64,000 nucleotides of DNA from assembly GCA_025201365.1 (NCBI GenBank), contig JAIXMF010000004.1:248001-312000 (forward strand), given 5' to 3'. A program made the translations under genes and the position numbers. The stretch's first letter is position 1; each line of letters starts with the position of its first letter. This DNA comes from Syncephalis plumigaleata (Eukaryota; Zoopagomycota; Zoopagomycetes; Zoopagales; Piptocephalidaceae). Shown here one piece after another: positions 32,201 to 43,185 of the stretch. The notes beneath the pieces were generated by a model. It worked only from the letters and a program-made list of their open reading frames with translations. It was not told where the DNA came from and made no database searches.

Positions 32201-32467
32201 TGTGATGAGTTGGGTGATTCAGGATTTAGTTAGTTCGCTATCAGAGACAGGATGTAAGACACTTCACAGTAAAATAGTAGTTCAGATATCGGGTTGATAA
32301 TGGTTAATTGTTTATTGAATACTAATTGTTTGCACATATTTATACTAAAGTTAAGTAAGGAGAGTGGAGGATCTTCGGGAAGAAGATCCCTTTAGCTGAC
32401 CCGAATTTGTAAAGTTCGGGAACGAGCACAGGCGACTTAGGTGTGCCACAATTTTTATTTCGTGACA
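32201..32467 (-). repeat. 5' LTR of the Ty3/gypsy element
   Basis: 267 bp, apparently identical to 25711-25977, offset by 6490 bp. The coding-strand order is TGTCACGAAATAAAAATTG at one end and CATCACA at the other. It probably holds the element's promoter and polyadenylation signals. Confidence 0.95.
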
Positions 32468-32563
32468 GTGTAATAATGAAAGGAGAAGAAAAAATAAGAG
32501 TGTATACACGATAGATCATGTATCGCGTGAATACGGAGGGGAGGGGACTTGTGTGGACTAGTG

Positions 32564-35500
32564 TTAACAACGATCTACGGCTGCAGGCAATGGTACACGA
32601 TCACCACTGGGTGAAGGTGCCAATGCTGTAACTGTAGTGTTTGATGTTGCTGATGTAGTAGTTGCTGCTGCTGCTGCTGCTGTGCTAGTTGCATTTGTCA
32701 TTGCATTTGACGTTGCATTGGTTGCTATTGTCGAATTGGCAGTCATACTCATGGGCACCGATGAACTTGACATGTTATTATGACTGTGTGGAGGTGGCGG
32801 TGGGGATGATGGCGATTTTAGGCCACTTGTCATGGCCAAGGATGATGATGTAGCTGCCGTATGATTAGCAAGTCCTAGATCAATGGGTGCACGCGCCGCA
32901 TTGCCTCCGTTATAGTTGCTATTCGGTGCGATACGTCGACGACTAGGATCACGACGTGCTTTTACCACTGTCTCGCATTTCTTTAGAATATCCTTGCTCG
33001 ACAAACTTGTATTATTAGTGTCGACGAAATCTTCGTAAAGAATGTCGGCCACTTCCTCTGGTACCTATAATAATAATAATAAGATTAGCCATCAATATAC
33101 TCATTGCTAATACTACAAAGTCGATCATATTATCGTAGCAATAGAAAAAAGAAATACATAGAAATGCACACGTACCGTAGCGAATTCTTCCAAGTCATGC
33201 AGTAGACTATGTATCGCCTCGTTGGCCAAGAACGAATCGTCCTTTGATGGATCCTTTGATTTTGAGTATAGAATACTTGGTGTAATCACGGTGGCCATAT
33301 TACTTAGGTCCATCTTGTTACCGGTCATCTCATCGATATAAGCATGCGATGAGATCCAGTTAAAGAACGTGAATAGAACCTCCATTAATTCGCGGTTCTC
33401 CTCGGGTAGAAGACAGCAAGCGTAGTGTAGTACTTTTTTACGTGTCTCCGCATCATCAATACCTATTATGCGAATGCATTATTATTAGCATTTTTGCTAT
33501 GGTTAGATAGTAAATGATCACTTACGTTGTGATGTGGTAAACATGCGATGCAACTTGAACGTAAGCAATGGTTCCGGTAGATCTCGAAGGAAACGTTTGA
33601 GTAAAGCTGCTAGTTGAACCGGATTCTCCTCGCTCAATTTAACCGAATTCGGATTACGATTCATGGCCTCGATTTGTTCGCTCATTCGACGGATGTTACC
33701 GTTTTTACGGAATATACCCTCGACCGTAACATCTATTTCATAATATAATATAATAGTCGTATTCATTATCGTTAGATAATCCGAATGTATCACACTATCC
33801 TAGCAAGCAAGTAAGCAAGCAATGCTACTTACCCATATGTCGCATGGCTGTAATGCATCGATCGACAAACTCTGGTATACGCACGATACCTGGACTAACG
33901 CCGAGAGTGGAGTCAACGCCGCCCTTCTCGACTAGCAACTCGAGTGGTACACAGAACGTGCCCTCTAACCAATTGATTATTATATAAGAATGTGATTAAT
34001 AATACTGCTCGATCATATGCATATATATGTGTGTGTGTGTATGTATACCTTTAGCCGCCTTCTTGCCCTGTTTCAACGATGTCTTGAATCGTGACCAGAA
34101 TGTGTTCTTTTGCGGATCGACCAGTTCAAGTAGTTCGTCCATGGTAAAGTAATCTTGTACTAGCGGTGCCATAAGCATCACCGCAATATGACGTACGATG
34201 AAGGCGTGTAGCGCCGATAATTCCGACAAATACTGACGTGCTCCATGGCGTCGACCATCGTAAGCGTGTCCACCAGCGGTGTTTGGATCGTCGACACTCG
34301 ACAATTGCGCGTTCTTAATCGAGGCGGAATCCTCGCGACGTGCCACTTTAGCACCCGTGCCCACATCGACGAGCGTGTGATGAGCCGGTTCATCCTGATG
34401 TCGAACAAGCGTTTGACGTCGTGCCAAGTAGGTCGAGTTACTAAGTCGTTTGTCGAGTTGCGGTGCTCGTTGCAGTGCCGCAAAAGCTTCGCCACTCGCA
34501 TCGCCCACTGTCGGTGTCGCTGCACTGATGCTTTTGGCGTGATCACGCTCGGGTGTTGTGGCGAGTTTGGCGCCCTTCATCTTTAGCAAGCCTGTAAGTC
34601 GTTGTTGCGCCACACGAAGTAGGAAGGTGTACTGCTCGAGCTGCGTGATACGACGGAATCCATCGACTACCTCGACGTTGGCTGTCGTCGCACACGGCAC
34701 GCACATCAGCTTGTGTTCGTCGGGCTGGAAGCGAGCCATACTCAAATCGTCACTCAATGTACGATTGCATAGGGAGCAGCGTAGACACGCGAGATGCCAG
34801 CGAGAATTGCCGTGACGTATACACGGCTCCTCGAGTGTGATATGACAGGAACGACACTGGTCTGAAGTGAGATTAAGATCGAGATCCACGGTCGCTACAT
34901 GCGAGTGACCGGCCAATTCTGTGATTTTGTTAAGGAAATCAAAAACCGCCATTGTACTGCCATATTGGTGTTCCTATTAGTGGAATTGAACGAGGAAAGA
35001 GAAGAGAAGAAAAGAAGACAAGCGTCGTCGGTAAGCAATGCAGTCTAACTAAGCTTGAACTATCGACGAAACGTCATTTATAAAAATAATTACCAGACGT
35101 AATGCACCGGTCAATGCAACTCGAATCAGGTTTTTAAGGAAATGTGCCAAGCGCGTTACCAATTGTAGTAAGTCTTGTGTAACGCCAACCATTTGCACGC
35201 CCACTTCTTGCGTATGCGATAGAATAGTAAAGAAGCTGATGATTTTTCGACATAGTAGTTTTGGTTCCTTCGTATGTACTAGACCTAAATGAGTAAAGTA
35301 ATCGGTTATTATTATTCATACGTATATATATATATACACTAAAATATCATATTGTTATCTCATAATAGCACTTTACCTGTGTTATCATTGTGTTCCGCCA
35401 TTTTCTCCTCCAACGAGTCAATACTGGCAAATAGAACTTCGACGTGAAGTATAAAGGTACCAGCCATACGGACACCATCGAGGTATGCTCCGTTAGAGAC

Positions 35501-37217
35501 GTATAGAAGCATGTCCGAGATACATGCTGCCGATGACTCTTCAAAGGCAGATAACGCCGTCCATATCTGGTATACCTTTTCCTCCATCTGTTCCTGTTCA
35601 TACTTTAGTCGTTTCGTTGTCTGAGGATGCATATCATCGGCTACATGCACACACATATATATATAGACATTATTATTAGTTAGAACAAACTATTCAAGCA
35701 AAGCTCATTAAATAAATTACCGGATAATTCAATATCTTCTTCGGCTTTCAACGTGTTCGCTAATCGAACATTCCAAAACTAAAGAAAAAACAAAGAAAAC
35801 AAGATTGCCGTCAGTCATGTCACATTGTATACAACTAGCAATATTATATGTGCATTCCTCCTATTTGTATTACACGCTTACCTTATTGATCATATAGCAC
35901 TCAGGATGCCAGTGTTCATCCGTGTCCGCCTTGCTAATCTCGACAAACTGTTTCATAATGGCATACCGACAACCGGCGCATTTACCGGCAAACCGAATAG
36001 AATAATGATAATGACAATAAACTTTCCCGTTGTGTTCGTAGTAGGAATCCTGTGGTCCGAACACTGTGTTACAAGCCGAGCACGAGAAATGATCCATGTG
36101 GAATTTACGTCCCAGTGCCGTGATGTACGAGCCTCGTAGCGGATCTTTACAATGGTCGCAAATTAGGTTAAGTCGACGGAAGTAGTCGCGTTCGCATGTT
36201 GGATGCTGGTTATTATCGGCATCCGTCGTTGGAAAGAATTTGTTAGCGACAATCTCATTACAATCCTAATACGTCATGTTTATAAATAGTTAGCTAATCG
36301 CCTATAATTAACCGGCCAGCGAACCGGTCAAATCAAGTAACTGGAGCATCGTTGCTGTTAACCTACAATACATCGGAAACAATCCATATGATAGTCGCCA
36401 CCTAGTGCTCGTACAAGTGGCTCGTCCGCGATAAGTTGCTTACAACGACGACATGTGGAGGATTGCGCATCGCTCTTCAGCTCATGGATCTCCTCGGCCG
36501 ATAATTCCGTAGGATCGGACTTGGGATTTCCACTACCGCTTCGCTTATTCATTGGAGTACTAATTGTACCTATTTGTGCTTGTATCGGTGAACCAGGTTG
36601 CGATCCAGCAGTCTGGCCAATCTCCAGTTCATGTGTCTGTACGGAAATAGGTCGACCAGCCGGAATGGTATGAGCGCCATTCGTTTCGGTGGCTATACAA
36701 GGACCACTCGCCGACTTGTTGCCTAAAGCAACGGTGGTATCGGTTGGCATAACGATGCTATTAAAAGTAACCGTACCGCGAAAGGTCAACTATAGTAATA
36801 ATAATAATAATAATAACACTAGCAATTATATTGGCACAAAGAAATAGTGGCTATCATAGTTATTATTCAGTTCAAATCATAAGATACACACACATATATA
36901 TATATGTATATATACATATATGTACTAGTTAGATAACGTAAAACTTACCTGCTTCTATAGTATTCCCCAGCGATACAATAATTATTTGGTTGCTCTAGAA
37001 TAATGGTGGCTTGACCTGGCGTGCTACACCAATATTTCCAATGGGTTAGAGTTATCGGGATTCTCAAGGTCTACCGTATACAATTTTGTTAGTATGTCAC
37101 CACTTTTGTGTGTATGTGTGCGTGTATATGCGTGCTAGATACTAGGCAGACCAGTGACGGTATGGAAGAGCATTTTGCACGTCGGCCTTGGCAGCCATGA
37201 GGATTATCATGGCTCAT
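32564..37217 (-). CDS. LRG1: LIM-domain Rho GTPase-activating protein, Lrg1-like
   Basis: Twelve exons in my model: 37143-37217, 36949-37070, 36367-36757, 35882-36265, 35721-35778, 35377-35640, 35094-35284, 34049-34973, 33833-33964, 33526-33732, 33176-33462, 32564-33064 (1178 aa; phases close). Lrg1-type proteins turn off Rho1 to control cell-wall synthesis and polarity. Seen: LIM 1 (CRRC...H..CFRC, split by an intron), LIM 2 (CDHC...HFSCSAC...CHYHY), a partial LIM (CAGC...HWHPEC), a helical middle, LIM 3 (CRSC...HLACLRCSLC...CVPC) and a RhoGAP domain with VEGIFRKNGN (Arg finger) and LLKRFLRDLPEPLL. The Ser/Thr/Ala-rich C-tail is low complexity. The first two exons are tentative; without them the start would be the ATG at 36750. 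A Ty3 element sits 97 bp past the stop. Confidence 0.9.
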
Positions 37218-38121
37218 CTAGCCACCCACATGTAGTTCATACAAGCGGTGTAGCATGACCGTAGAGACTACAGATTCATTCGCTATTGGTAGACGAAACT
37301 CTTCGCAATATCGTCCCTAGTCTACTGGCGTAATACTACTGCTACTAGTACTGCTGCTACTACTGCTACTTACCCAAGACTAGCACTGAACGGAAATTCC
37401 CCGCCACCACCGCAATAATAACAAATAATAACACGGACAATAGTCAGATAGATGTGTTTGGATGCTACCAACGACAGAAGGTATCAGATGAAACGACAGG
37501 CAGATTGAAATAGTAAACGAGACCGTAGCAAAGAGCAGACGAATGTGAAAAGTTGTAGCAATGGCAAGATGATGAAAGGTTAAGCGTGCGAAGAAAGAAA
37601 GCGTGAACGAGTGAGTGTGTACTTGAGTGTGCGTGTGGATGTGTGTGTGTGTGCTTGTGTGTGTGCTCGTGTGTGTGCTCGTGTGTGGACAGTAACAGAA
37701 TGCGGGCATGGAGCGGACCTGCGCTTATTATTCTGTAGTGTATGGAACACAATGAAGGTTCAAAGTCCTTCTTTCTACTAGGATATCATTTAATTTGGCT
37801 ATACATATCAATGACTAATGTAACATTCTTGTATTTACAACAATTGATTTCTTTGTCATGCTATGCAGCAATAATAAATAGATAGAATAATATGTGTATA
37901 TGTTTATTGCCTTATCATAAAACATACAATAATACAGTTATAGGAAGTTTATGATTAGACAATCTATGCTAATAACAAGCGATCATGCTACATATGCTGT
38001 CAGTACTCCTAGTCTCTCTCTCTCTCTTTCTCTCGCTTTACATGACTATTCCGTTGTAACCTATACCTCTAGTAATTATTTGAATAAGAATAACATTAAG
38101 CATTATGGTCAGTGGTATTGC
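37218..38121. other. intergenic, microsatellite-rich
   Basis: Upstream of the LIM-RhoGAP gene and downstream of DUO1. It contains CTA/CTG repeats (37337-37375), a long TGTG/GTGCTC tract (37610-37690), an ATAAT-rich stretch and a CTCT run (38015-38033). Minus-strand frames at 37380-37752 are translated repeats only. Confidence 0.5.
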
Positions 38122-39203
38122 TTAGCAAGTATTGCCACGACTGGTTTTTCTTGTCCTTGTCACGCTTTGATATCGTGATTGTGTGGTAGATGCAGCTAGT
38201 TTGGATTGTGTTCTAGGTATTTTCGTCGTTGTCGTTGTAGCAGTAGTAGTTGAATTTCTGCTGTTTGCTGCTGCTGATACACCACCACGACCACGACCTC
38301 TTGTTCCACGACCTCTACCACGACCCTTAGTCGTTGTACTAGTGAGTTCATCATCCCCGTGAGTGACTTGTGTTGCTGCCGCTTGTTTAGCTGCTGCCTG
38401 AGCTAAAGCCGCTGTATATGTATACAAATACTATAAGACAATGTCCTATCTAATAGTCACTGTATTATTATTCATTCAATTACCTTGTACTCGCTCCTCC
38501 TCTTCCAACGCGAGACGACGTTGTTCCTCCTCCCTGTGAGCTAACATTGCATCCTATCATGACATTGAAAGTCTCATTGTTATATAAAACAGCAAAGTAT
38601 AACCATCATTCACTAGCTTATCCTACCGTCGATGCACCTTGCCATTGTTCGTTTTGTAACAGTGCTTTCGTATGTTCCGCTTGCGATAAAAGATGTATCC
38701 ATGTATCAAGTAGACGATCTGTTCGAATGGTAGTCTCCGTAAATTGCTAATATTTCCAACACATCGTTACTCATAGTTCTCGCGTCTATCTCCCTACAAC
38801 TTACAAGCATGTTTTGTTGCGTTCTCTTGAAGTTGTCCGTTATCTTTTCAATGGAGGCACTCATACTACGAATCGACTCGGATTCCTTGGTTAATAGTTG
38901 TCGCTCACGTTCCAACCGACCTTCCTCTGCTAATTCACTGTTCAACGGTGTCTCCTTGGAGATATGACTATCGTCATTCAGGTCTTCATTAAACGAGATC
39001 GACGTCGACGACAAGTCTGATTCATACGGAGGCGCGTCCAGATTGAGAAGCTCATTGTCGTCTATCCCTTCTAGAGCCTCACTGACCGAGCGTTTCTTCC
39101 TAGTCGACGCGAGTGACAAAGACGCGTTTGATTCTGGACCCCCTTCCGAATCTTCCATACTTTGATCATTTAGATCATCAAGTGGCCGTTTACCGTCAGC
39201 CAT
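38122..39203 (-). CDS. DUO1: DASH complex subunit Duo1
   Basis: Four exons (38771-39203, 38627-38718, 38484-38553, 38122-38411) encode 294 aa. The DASH/Dam1 ring couples kinetochores to microtubules and is fungus-specific in most surveys. The Duo1 signature is IEKITDNFKRTQQNM, then, across the first intron, NRLLDTWIHLLSQAEHTKAL and NEQWQGAST. The N-terminus is acidic. The C-terminal tail is Ala/Gln-rich helix, then a KGRGRGRGTRGRGRGG basic patch and Ser/Thr-rich sequence, which could bind microtubules (inference). The first intron uses the GTAACG donor near 38770, not the better-looking GTAAGT at 38814, because only the former keeps the frame. It is divergent from the LYR gene. Confidence 0.88.
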
Positions 39204-39491
39204 ATCGTATATGTATAGACACGCGTAGTAGTCAAAACAGTAGAGAGTAGATACAGCAACACTATGCAGTACAGTGATGGATAAGGGAAGTGAGAGAGAG
39301 TGCGTGTGTGTGATTGGAAAGGAATGTAAACAAAAAGCGTTAAAAACACCACCAGCATTTCTCGTTTATTAACTTCTTTTTTTTCTGATTCCATATTAGC
39401 GACATACCGTTTGCTATTCCTGCTTCTATACACACTAGCAGGATCGTGATTGTTCCTTACAGACACGAATAGGATCACTGGTTATAGTATA
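39204..39491. promoter_or_regulatory. 288-bp divergent promoter, DUO1 / LYR gene
   Basis: Region between the DUO1 (minus) and LYR-protein (plus) start codons. It contains an alternating GAGAGTGCGTGTGTG tract and an A/T-rich centre. No recognised operator. Confidence 0.4.
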
Positions 39492-39919
39492 ATGAATAGT
39501 AACGTGTCCACACGTAGTTTATACCGTCGTCTTTTGAGATTGGCCTATCGCTGGCCAGATGATCCTTTACGACCTAATGCCAACTTTTCCGTAGCACTCC
39601 AGCAAGCTATTCGTAGTCAGTTTGATGCGTCGTCTACGAGTGACAAGAAGGTCTGGAGCAATCACGAGATAAGTGAACATATCAAGGCATTGGAACAGCT
39701 GCTTAACAATCAATACAAGACAGAGGTACGTTATTGATGGCGCGCGTGTATAGTAACGTAACATGATATCGGTATAACTTGTAGAATCCACTCTCGGAAC
39801 GTATGCTAAGTCCGGCGGGTAATCCTCACTATTATACCAAGTTGATGCGAGAATTAGACCGTGTTCAAGCGAATCCCAACGTACGCCCTAGTCTATGGAA
39901 TCGTTTATTCAGTGGATAG
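39492..39919 (+). CDS. LYR-motif protein, probable mitochondrial assembly factor
   Basis: Two exons (39492-39725, 39785-39919) encode 122 aa. The N-terminal SLYRRLLRLAYRWPDDPLR carries the LYR tripeptide with the downstream Arg typical of the Complex1_LYR family. These small basic proteins bind the mitochondrial acyl-carrier protein and help assemble respiratory complexes or Fe-S enzymes. The rest is predicted helical (ALQQAIRSQF, HIKALEQLLNNQYKTE, YTKLMRELDRVQ). The exact subfamily is not clear to me. The start is the first ATG. COX16, another mitochondrial assembly gene, is convergent with it downstream. Confidence 0.75.
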
Positions 39920-40183
39920 TCAAGTTTATTTGCTTATACGATCATATTGAAACTACTCTTTATCACTAGATGATGATGATGATGATGATGTCTACTCGTT
40001 GATATGTCTTGTTAGTTGTCGTATTCTTATAAAATAAATATATTGCTATTAATAAAGAAAATACACCACTTGATCCATAATAATGATCATTATGAGGATT
40101 GCATTACTCGATTATGATTATATAGACCAGTAAGGTTGTATTGACATTTATTTATTAAGAACATAATAGACGCCATTGAGCTA

Positions 40184-40646
40184 TCACGCTTCGCCATCGG
40201 GTCGTTCAATTCGTTTCACCTCCCATGTACTGTCCTCGTCATCCTCGTGCATTAAACGCTAGTTGTTAGTGTGAACAGATGAATATCCATGAGTAACTTG
40301 AATGATCATCGTATTCTATCGCTTTACTTACCCAGTACTCCTCTTGTAGTGATAGGGAACGTTTATTCGACTCTAGACGTAGTTCGGTCTCTTTGTTTAC
40401 CTTGGTCACTTTCTGTTTCTGTAGGTCATATCGTGTTTGTGTCAACTCAGTGAGCAGGAACGAGCCGGCTACCATAAGTGCGCAGAACGGGAATCCGAAC
40501 AGTAAAATAGGATGACGTCGTGCCAATTGATTAAGCCGAGTTTTCGGACGAGACGCGGTCCGACCTGTCGACCAACTGCTATACGTGCACCGTCGTGTAT
40601 GTCCTCTAGATAGACGTGTCGATACAATAGACGAGCGAGGTAACAT
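40184..40646 (-). CDS. COX16: cytochrome c oxidase assembly protein COX16
   Basis: Two exons (40332-40646, 40184-40258) encode 129 aa. COX16 is a single-pass inner-membrane protein that helps copper and subunit assembly of complex IV. Seen: a basic presequence-like N-terminus (about residues 1-40), the family core RHPILLFGFPFCALMVAGS (transmembrane) followed by FLLTELTQTRYDLQ, and the C-terminal EYWRLM ... WEVKRIERP. Length and motif order fit fungal COX16. It shares a 116-bp upstream region with CWC15. Confidence 0.9.
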
Positions 40647-40762
40647 GATATTAAAGAAACAAGAATGAATGGAAAAAAGCCTAATGTTGTGTACACAAGT
40701 ATGTGGATGTGTGGTTGCTTAATCCTGCTATTGTATTCCTTCCTTTTCTTCTTTTCGCAACA
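40647..40762. promoter_or_regulatory. 116-bp bidirectional promoter, COX16 / CWC15
   Basis: The start codons of COX16 (minus) and CWC15 (plus) are 116 bp apart. A pyrimidine tract (40738-40757) precedes the CWC15 ATG. No TATA box is evident. Confidence 0.5.
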
Positions 40763-41662
40763 ATGACCACTGCTCATCGTCCTACATTCGATCCTGCTCG
40801 TGGCAAGGATAATAAGGCACCGACCTTAAGTGTTAGTGCTCAGGCACTACCAGCACACACTAAGCTAAAGTATCGGTAAGTAACAGGGAGTCTTGCTATA
40901 TACATAGTCATCTAAAATTATCTAGAGCATTGGATGCGTTCGTCAATGAGAAATCTATTCTACGAGAGGAACTATTGCGTGCTGAGCGTAAACACTATGG
41001 CAAATCGCTTGACGACGAAGATATCGACGAGGAGATCTCTAACAAATATATACAAGATGCTCAAGCCATCACCAGTAATACTATTGCAGCACTGAGCGAT
41101 GAACAACGACAGAAAATGATGGAGCAAGCACGTAAATTAGATGCTGACGATGATGAAGATGATGAAGATAAAGAGGACAAAGATAGTGACGAGGATAGTA
41201 GTAAAGAGGATGAGAGTAGCGATGATTCAAGTGAGGATGACGATGACGACGATGACGATGATGATGATGCCGAGGAATTACTACGAGAATTGGAGAAGAT
41301 TAAACGGGAACGAGCCGAGGAGAAGGCACGACAAGAGGCAGAAGCAGCGGAAGAGGAGGAGAGACAACGAGGAGAACAAGTGTTAACGGGTAATCCACTG
41401 CTTAGTCTTGGTAAACAGCATGATTTTACCGTAAAACGTCGGTAAGTGTCTCGCGTATATCGCATTATTATCATTTGTTATACGTTATTTGTATGTATTC
41501 ATGTATTTATGTATTTATGTATTTGCGTATATTAGCTGGGATGACGATGTCGTATTTAAGAATCAAGCCAAAGGCGTGGACGATAAACCGAAGAAACGAT
41601 TTGTTAACGATCTAATTCGATCCGATTTCCATCGTAAATTTATGGATAAATACGTGAAATAA
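40763..41662 (+). CDS. CWC15: spliceosome component CWC15 (Cwf15)
   Basis: Three exons (40763-40875, 40926-41441, 41536-41662) encode 251 aa. CWC15 belongs to the Prp19-associated complex of the active spliceosome. Signatures: the N-terminal [17 protein letters not shown], the [10 protein letters not shown] region, a long acidic middle (KED/DDD runs), a charged helix ([18 protein letters not shown]), TGNPLL, and the C-terminal [13 protein letters not shown] ... [21 protein letters not shown], which is the most conserved part of the family. Length fits. It is the second splicing factor in the window after PRP38. Confidence 0.95.
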
Positions 41663-41864
41663 TGCATACATATACATACGCGTGTGTATGTGTGTGTGTG
41701 TCTACGTATTGTTCTCTACTTATATTGCTTTGTTTTCATCAATACATTACGCTGCTGCCGCTTCTTTTTAAATAACATAAAATAAAGATATATTCACATA
41801 TTATTAATTATAAGCATACATTTGAATGAATGATCGCCTATAATGATGGCCGTGTCATGTGGGG

Positions 41865-42858
41865 TTAATTGCGTAATGCTTGCAAACGAGCTTGCATCGC
41901 TTCAAGTTCTGGTTCACTTTCTTCTGCCGCATCAATTGGCTCCACAGTAATCGTCTCAGATGGGACCTGCGTATATACACGTCAGTCAATGATGACAAGT
42001 ATACAAGCTATCGTGTGATAATTAGTGATTACAATTACACTTACCTCAAGTGGTGGAGGCACAGCACTCGCTTCGCCCAATTTGCCTAGAATACCAAGTA
42101 CAAATAGTTAGCATCGAGTAGGTCAGCGTAGGATAAATAGAGAAAAAGACCACTATACCATCGGTAACTTCGAATAGCACTTTTTCCACTTCTTCATCGG
42201 CTTCATCCTCCAACTCGTCGTCATCTATCATGTCCATGGTGTCCTCCATCATCTCCCCGATAACGCCCGCTTTCATCATCTCCATCGACATGGCCTGCAT
42301 TTGTGCCGAGAGTTCCGGTACACGTACCAATCGATTGACCGCCTTCATTACTTCAGTGCTTTGCTTGAGCGTACCCGACATTTTTAGCATAGCTATTTAC
42401 ATACATAACTACATGTAAACTAATAGTCTAGCAACCGTATATGATTCAACCTACCTAGCTGATGTTGCAGTTGCATATTGATCGAATTTAAATGTGCCTT
42501 ATTCGTGTGAAGTCGTGTCTTTTGGTGTCGCGACCGTACCAATTCCTTGGCCAGCATTCGACAACTAGTTGTATCCTTCCTTCCGGCTGCTTGTTTTATC
42601 GTTCGCTTCACCTTGAGCTCTTCCGCTTCAATACTACGTATTTGACGCTCTAACTGTCGTTCTTGACCACGAATGTGTTGTCGCCATTCTCTCACCTTGA
42701 TTGAGATTTAGTTAATATACAAAAGTGATGTAGAGCCTTATGGTTGCCGCTACTACTACTACTACTAGCAATATCATGACTCGTAATCTCCAACAAAAAC
42801 CACCTACCTGTTCTTCAGGTTTTTTAGTACGGAATATAAAACGCGATACAGCTTCCAT
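41865..42858 (-). CDS. VPS24: ESCRT-III subunit Vps24/CHMP3
   Basis: Five exons (42808-42858, 42455-42695, 42159-42392, 42045-42085, 41865-41966) encode 222 aa. ESCRT-III filaments cut membranes in endosomal sorting. The N-terminus MEAVSRFIFRTKKPEEQVRE and the basic helix (LERQIRSIEAEELKVKRTIK) fit Snf7-family alpha-1. Next come a long second helix, then the acidic autoinhibitory half (EMMEDTMDMIDDDELEDEAD). The C-terminal PELEAMQARLQALRN is a MIM1-type Vps4-binding helix. Exon 1 (17 codons) and the 41-nt fourth exon are short. The gene is tail-to-tail with CWC15. Confidence 0.92.
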
Positions 42859-43080
42859 ACTTAAGCGATAAATAGAATAAAAGGAATAGAAGGAATGAAA
42901 ATGAGCAAATCTGATGTAGACACAAGTCGATGAAGAAGGGTTAAAGGTAAAGATTGTAGGTATCGCTATTTTTTAATTGTCTAAATAATAATAACAATGA
43001 TGATTGATGAATTTGTATTTACATTATAGTATACGTGTCTAGACATCTAAATGATCATTTTAAAATAATGTAGTGACTTA

Positions 43081-43113
43081 CAGGCTTTTTCCATCCAATT
43101 TGCGCAGTTAGCC
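43081..43113 (+). repeat. Fanzor element terminal inverted repeat, nuclease-3' side
   Basis: Pairs with 47191-47223. The first 26 bases differ at two places (CAGGC versus CAGTG). The same end, with small changes, occurs at 4679 (inverted), 18161 and 48495. It is 73 bp from the nuclease stop codon. Confidence 0.9.
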
Positions 43114-43185
43114 ATTTGTTGTTACGAATAAATAATAGTTATAATAACACTTACGTATTTAGATGTGGTCGCGATAACGCCACGG

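Larger units (their letters stand above)
25711..32467 (-). mobile_element. Ty3/gypsy LTR retrotransposon with dUTPase domain
   Basis: A 6757-bp element read on the minus strand. It is bounded by two 267-bp direct LTRs (TGT...ACA on the coding strand) and flanked by GTGT on both sides (25707-25710 and 32468-32471), the likely target duplication. Gene order is gag, protease, reverse transcriptase, RNase H, dUTPase, integrase: the Ty3/gypsy order plus an added dUTPase. Three long open frames are present and it looks essentially whole. I see no difference between the LTRs, so the insertion is young. It lies 97 bp past the stop of the LIM-RhoGAP gene. Confidence 0.95.

Noticed and set aside
37380-37752. 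95-109 codon minus-strand frames with HTHTHT
   Set aside because: Translated TG repeat.
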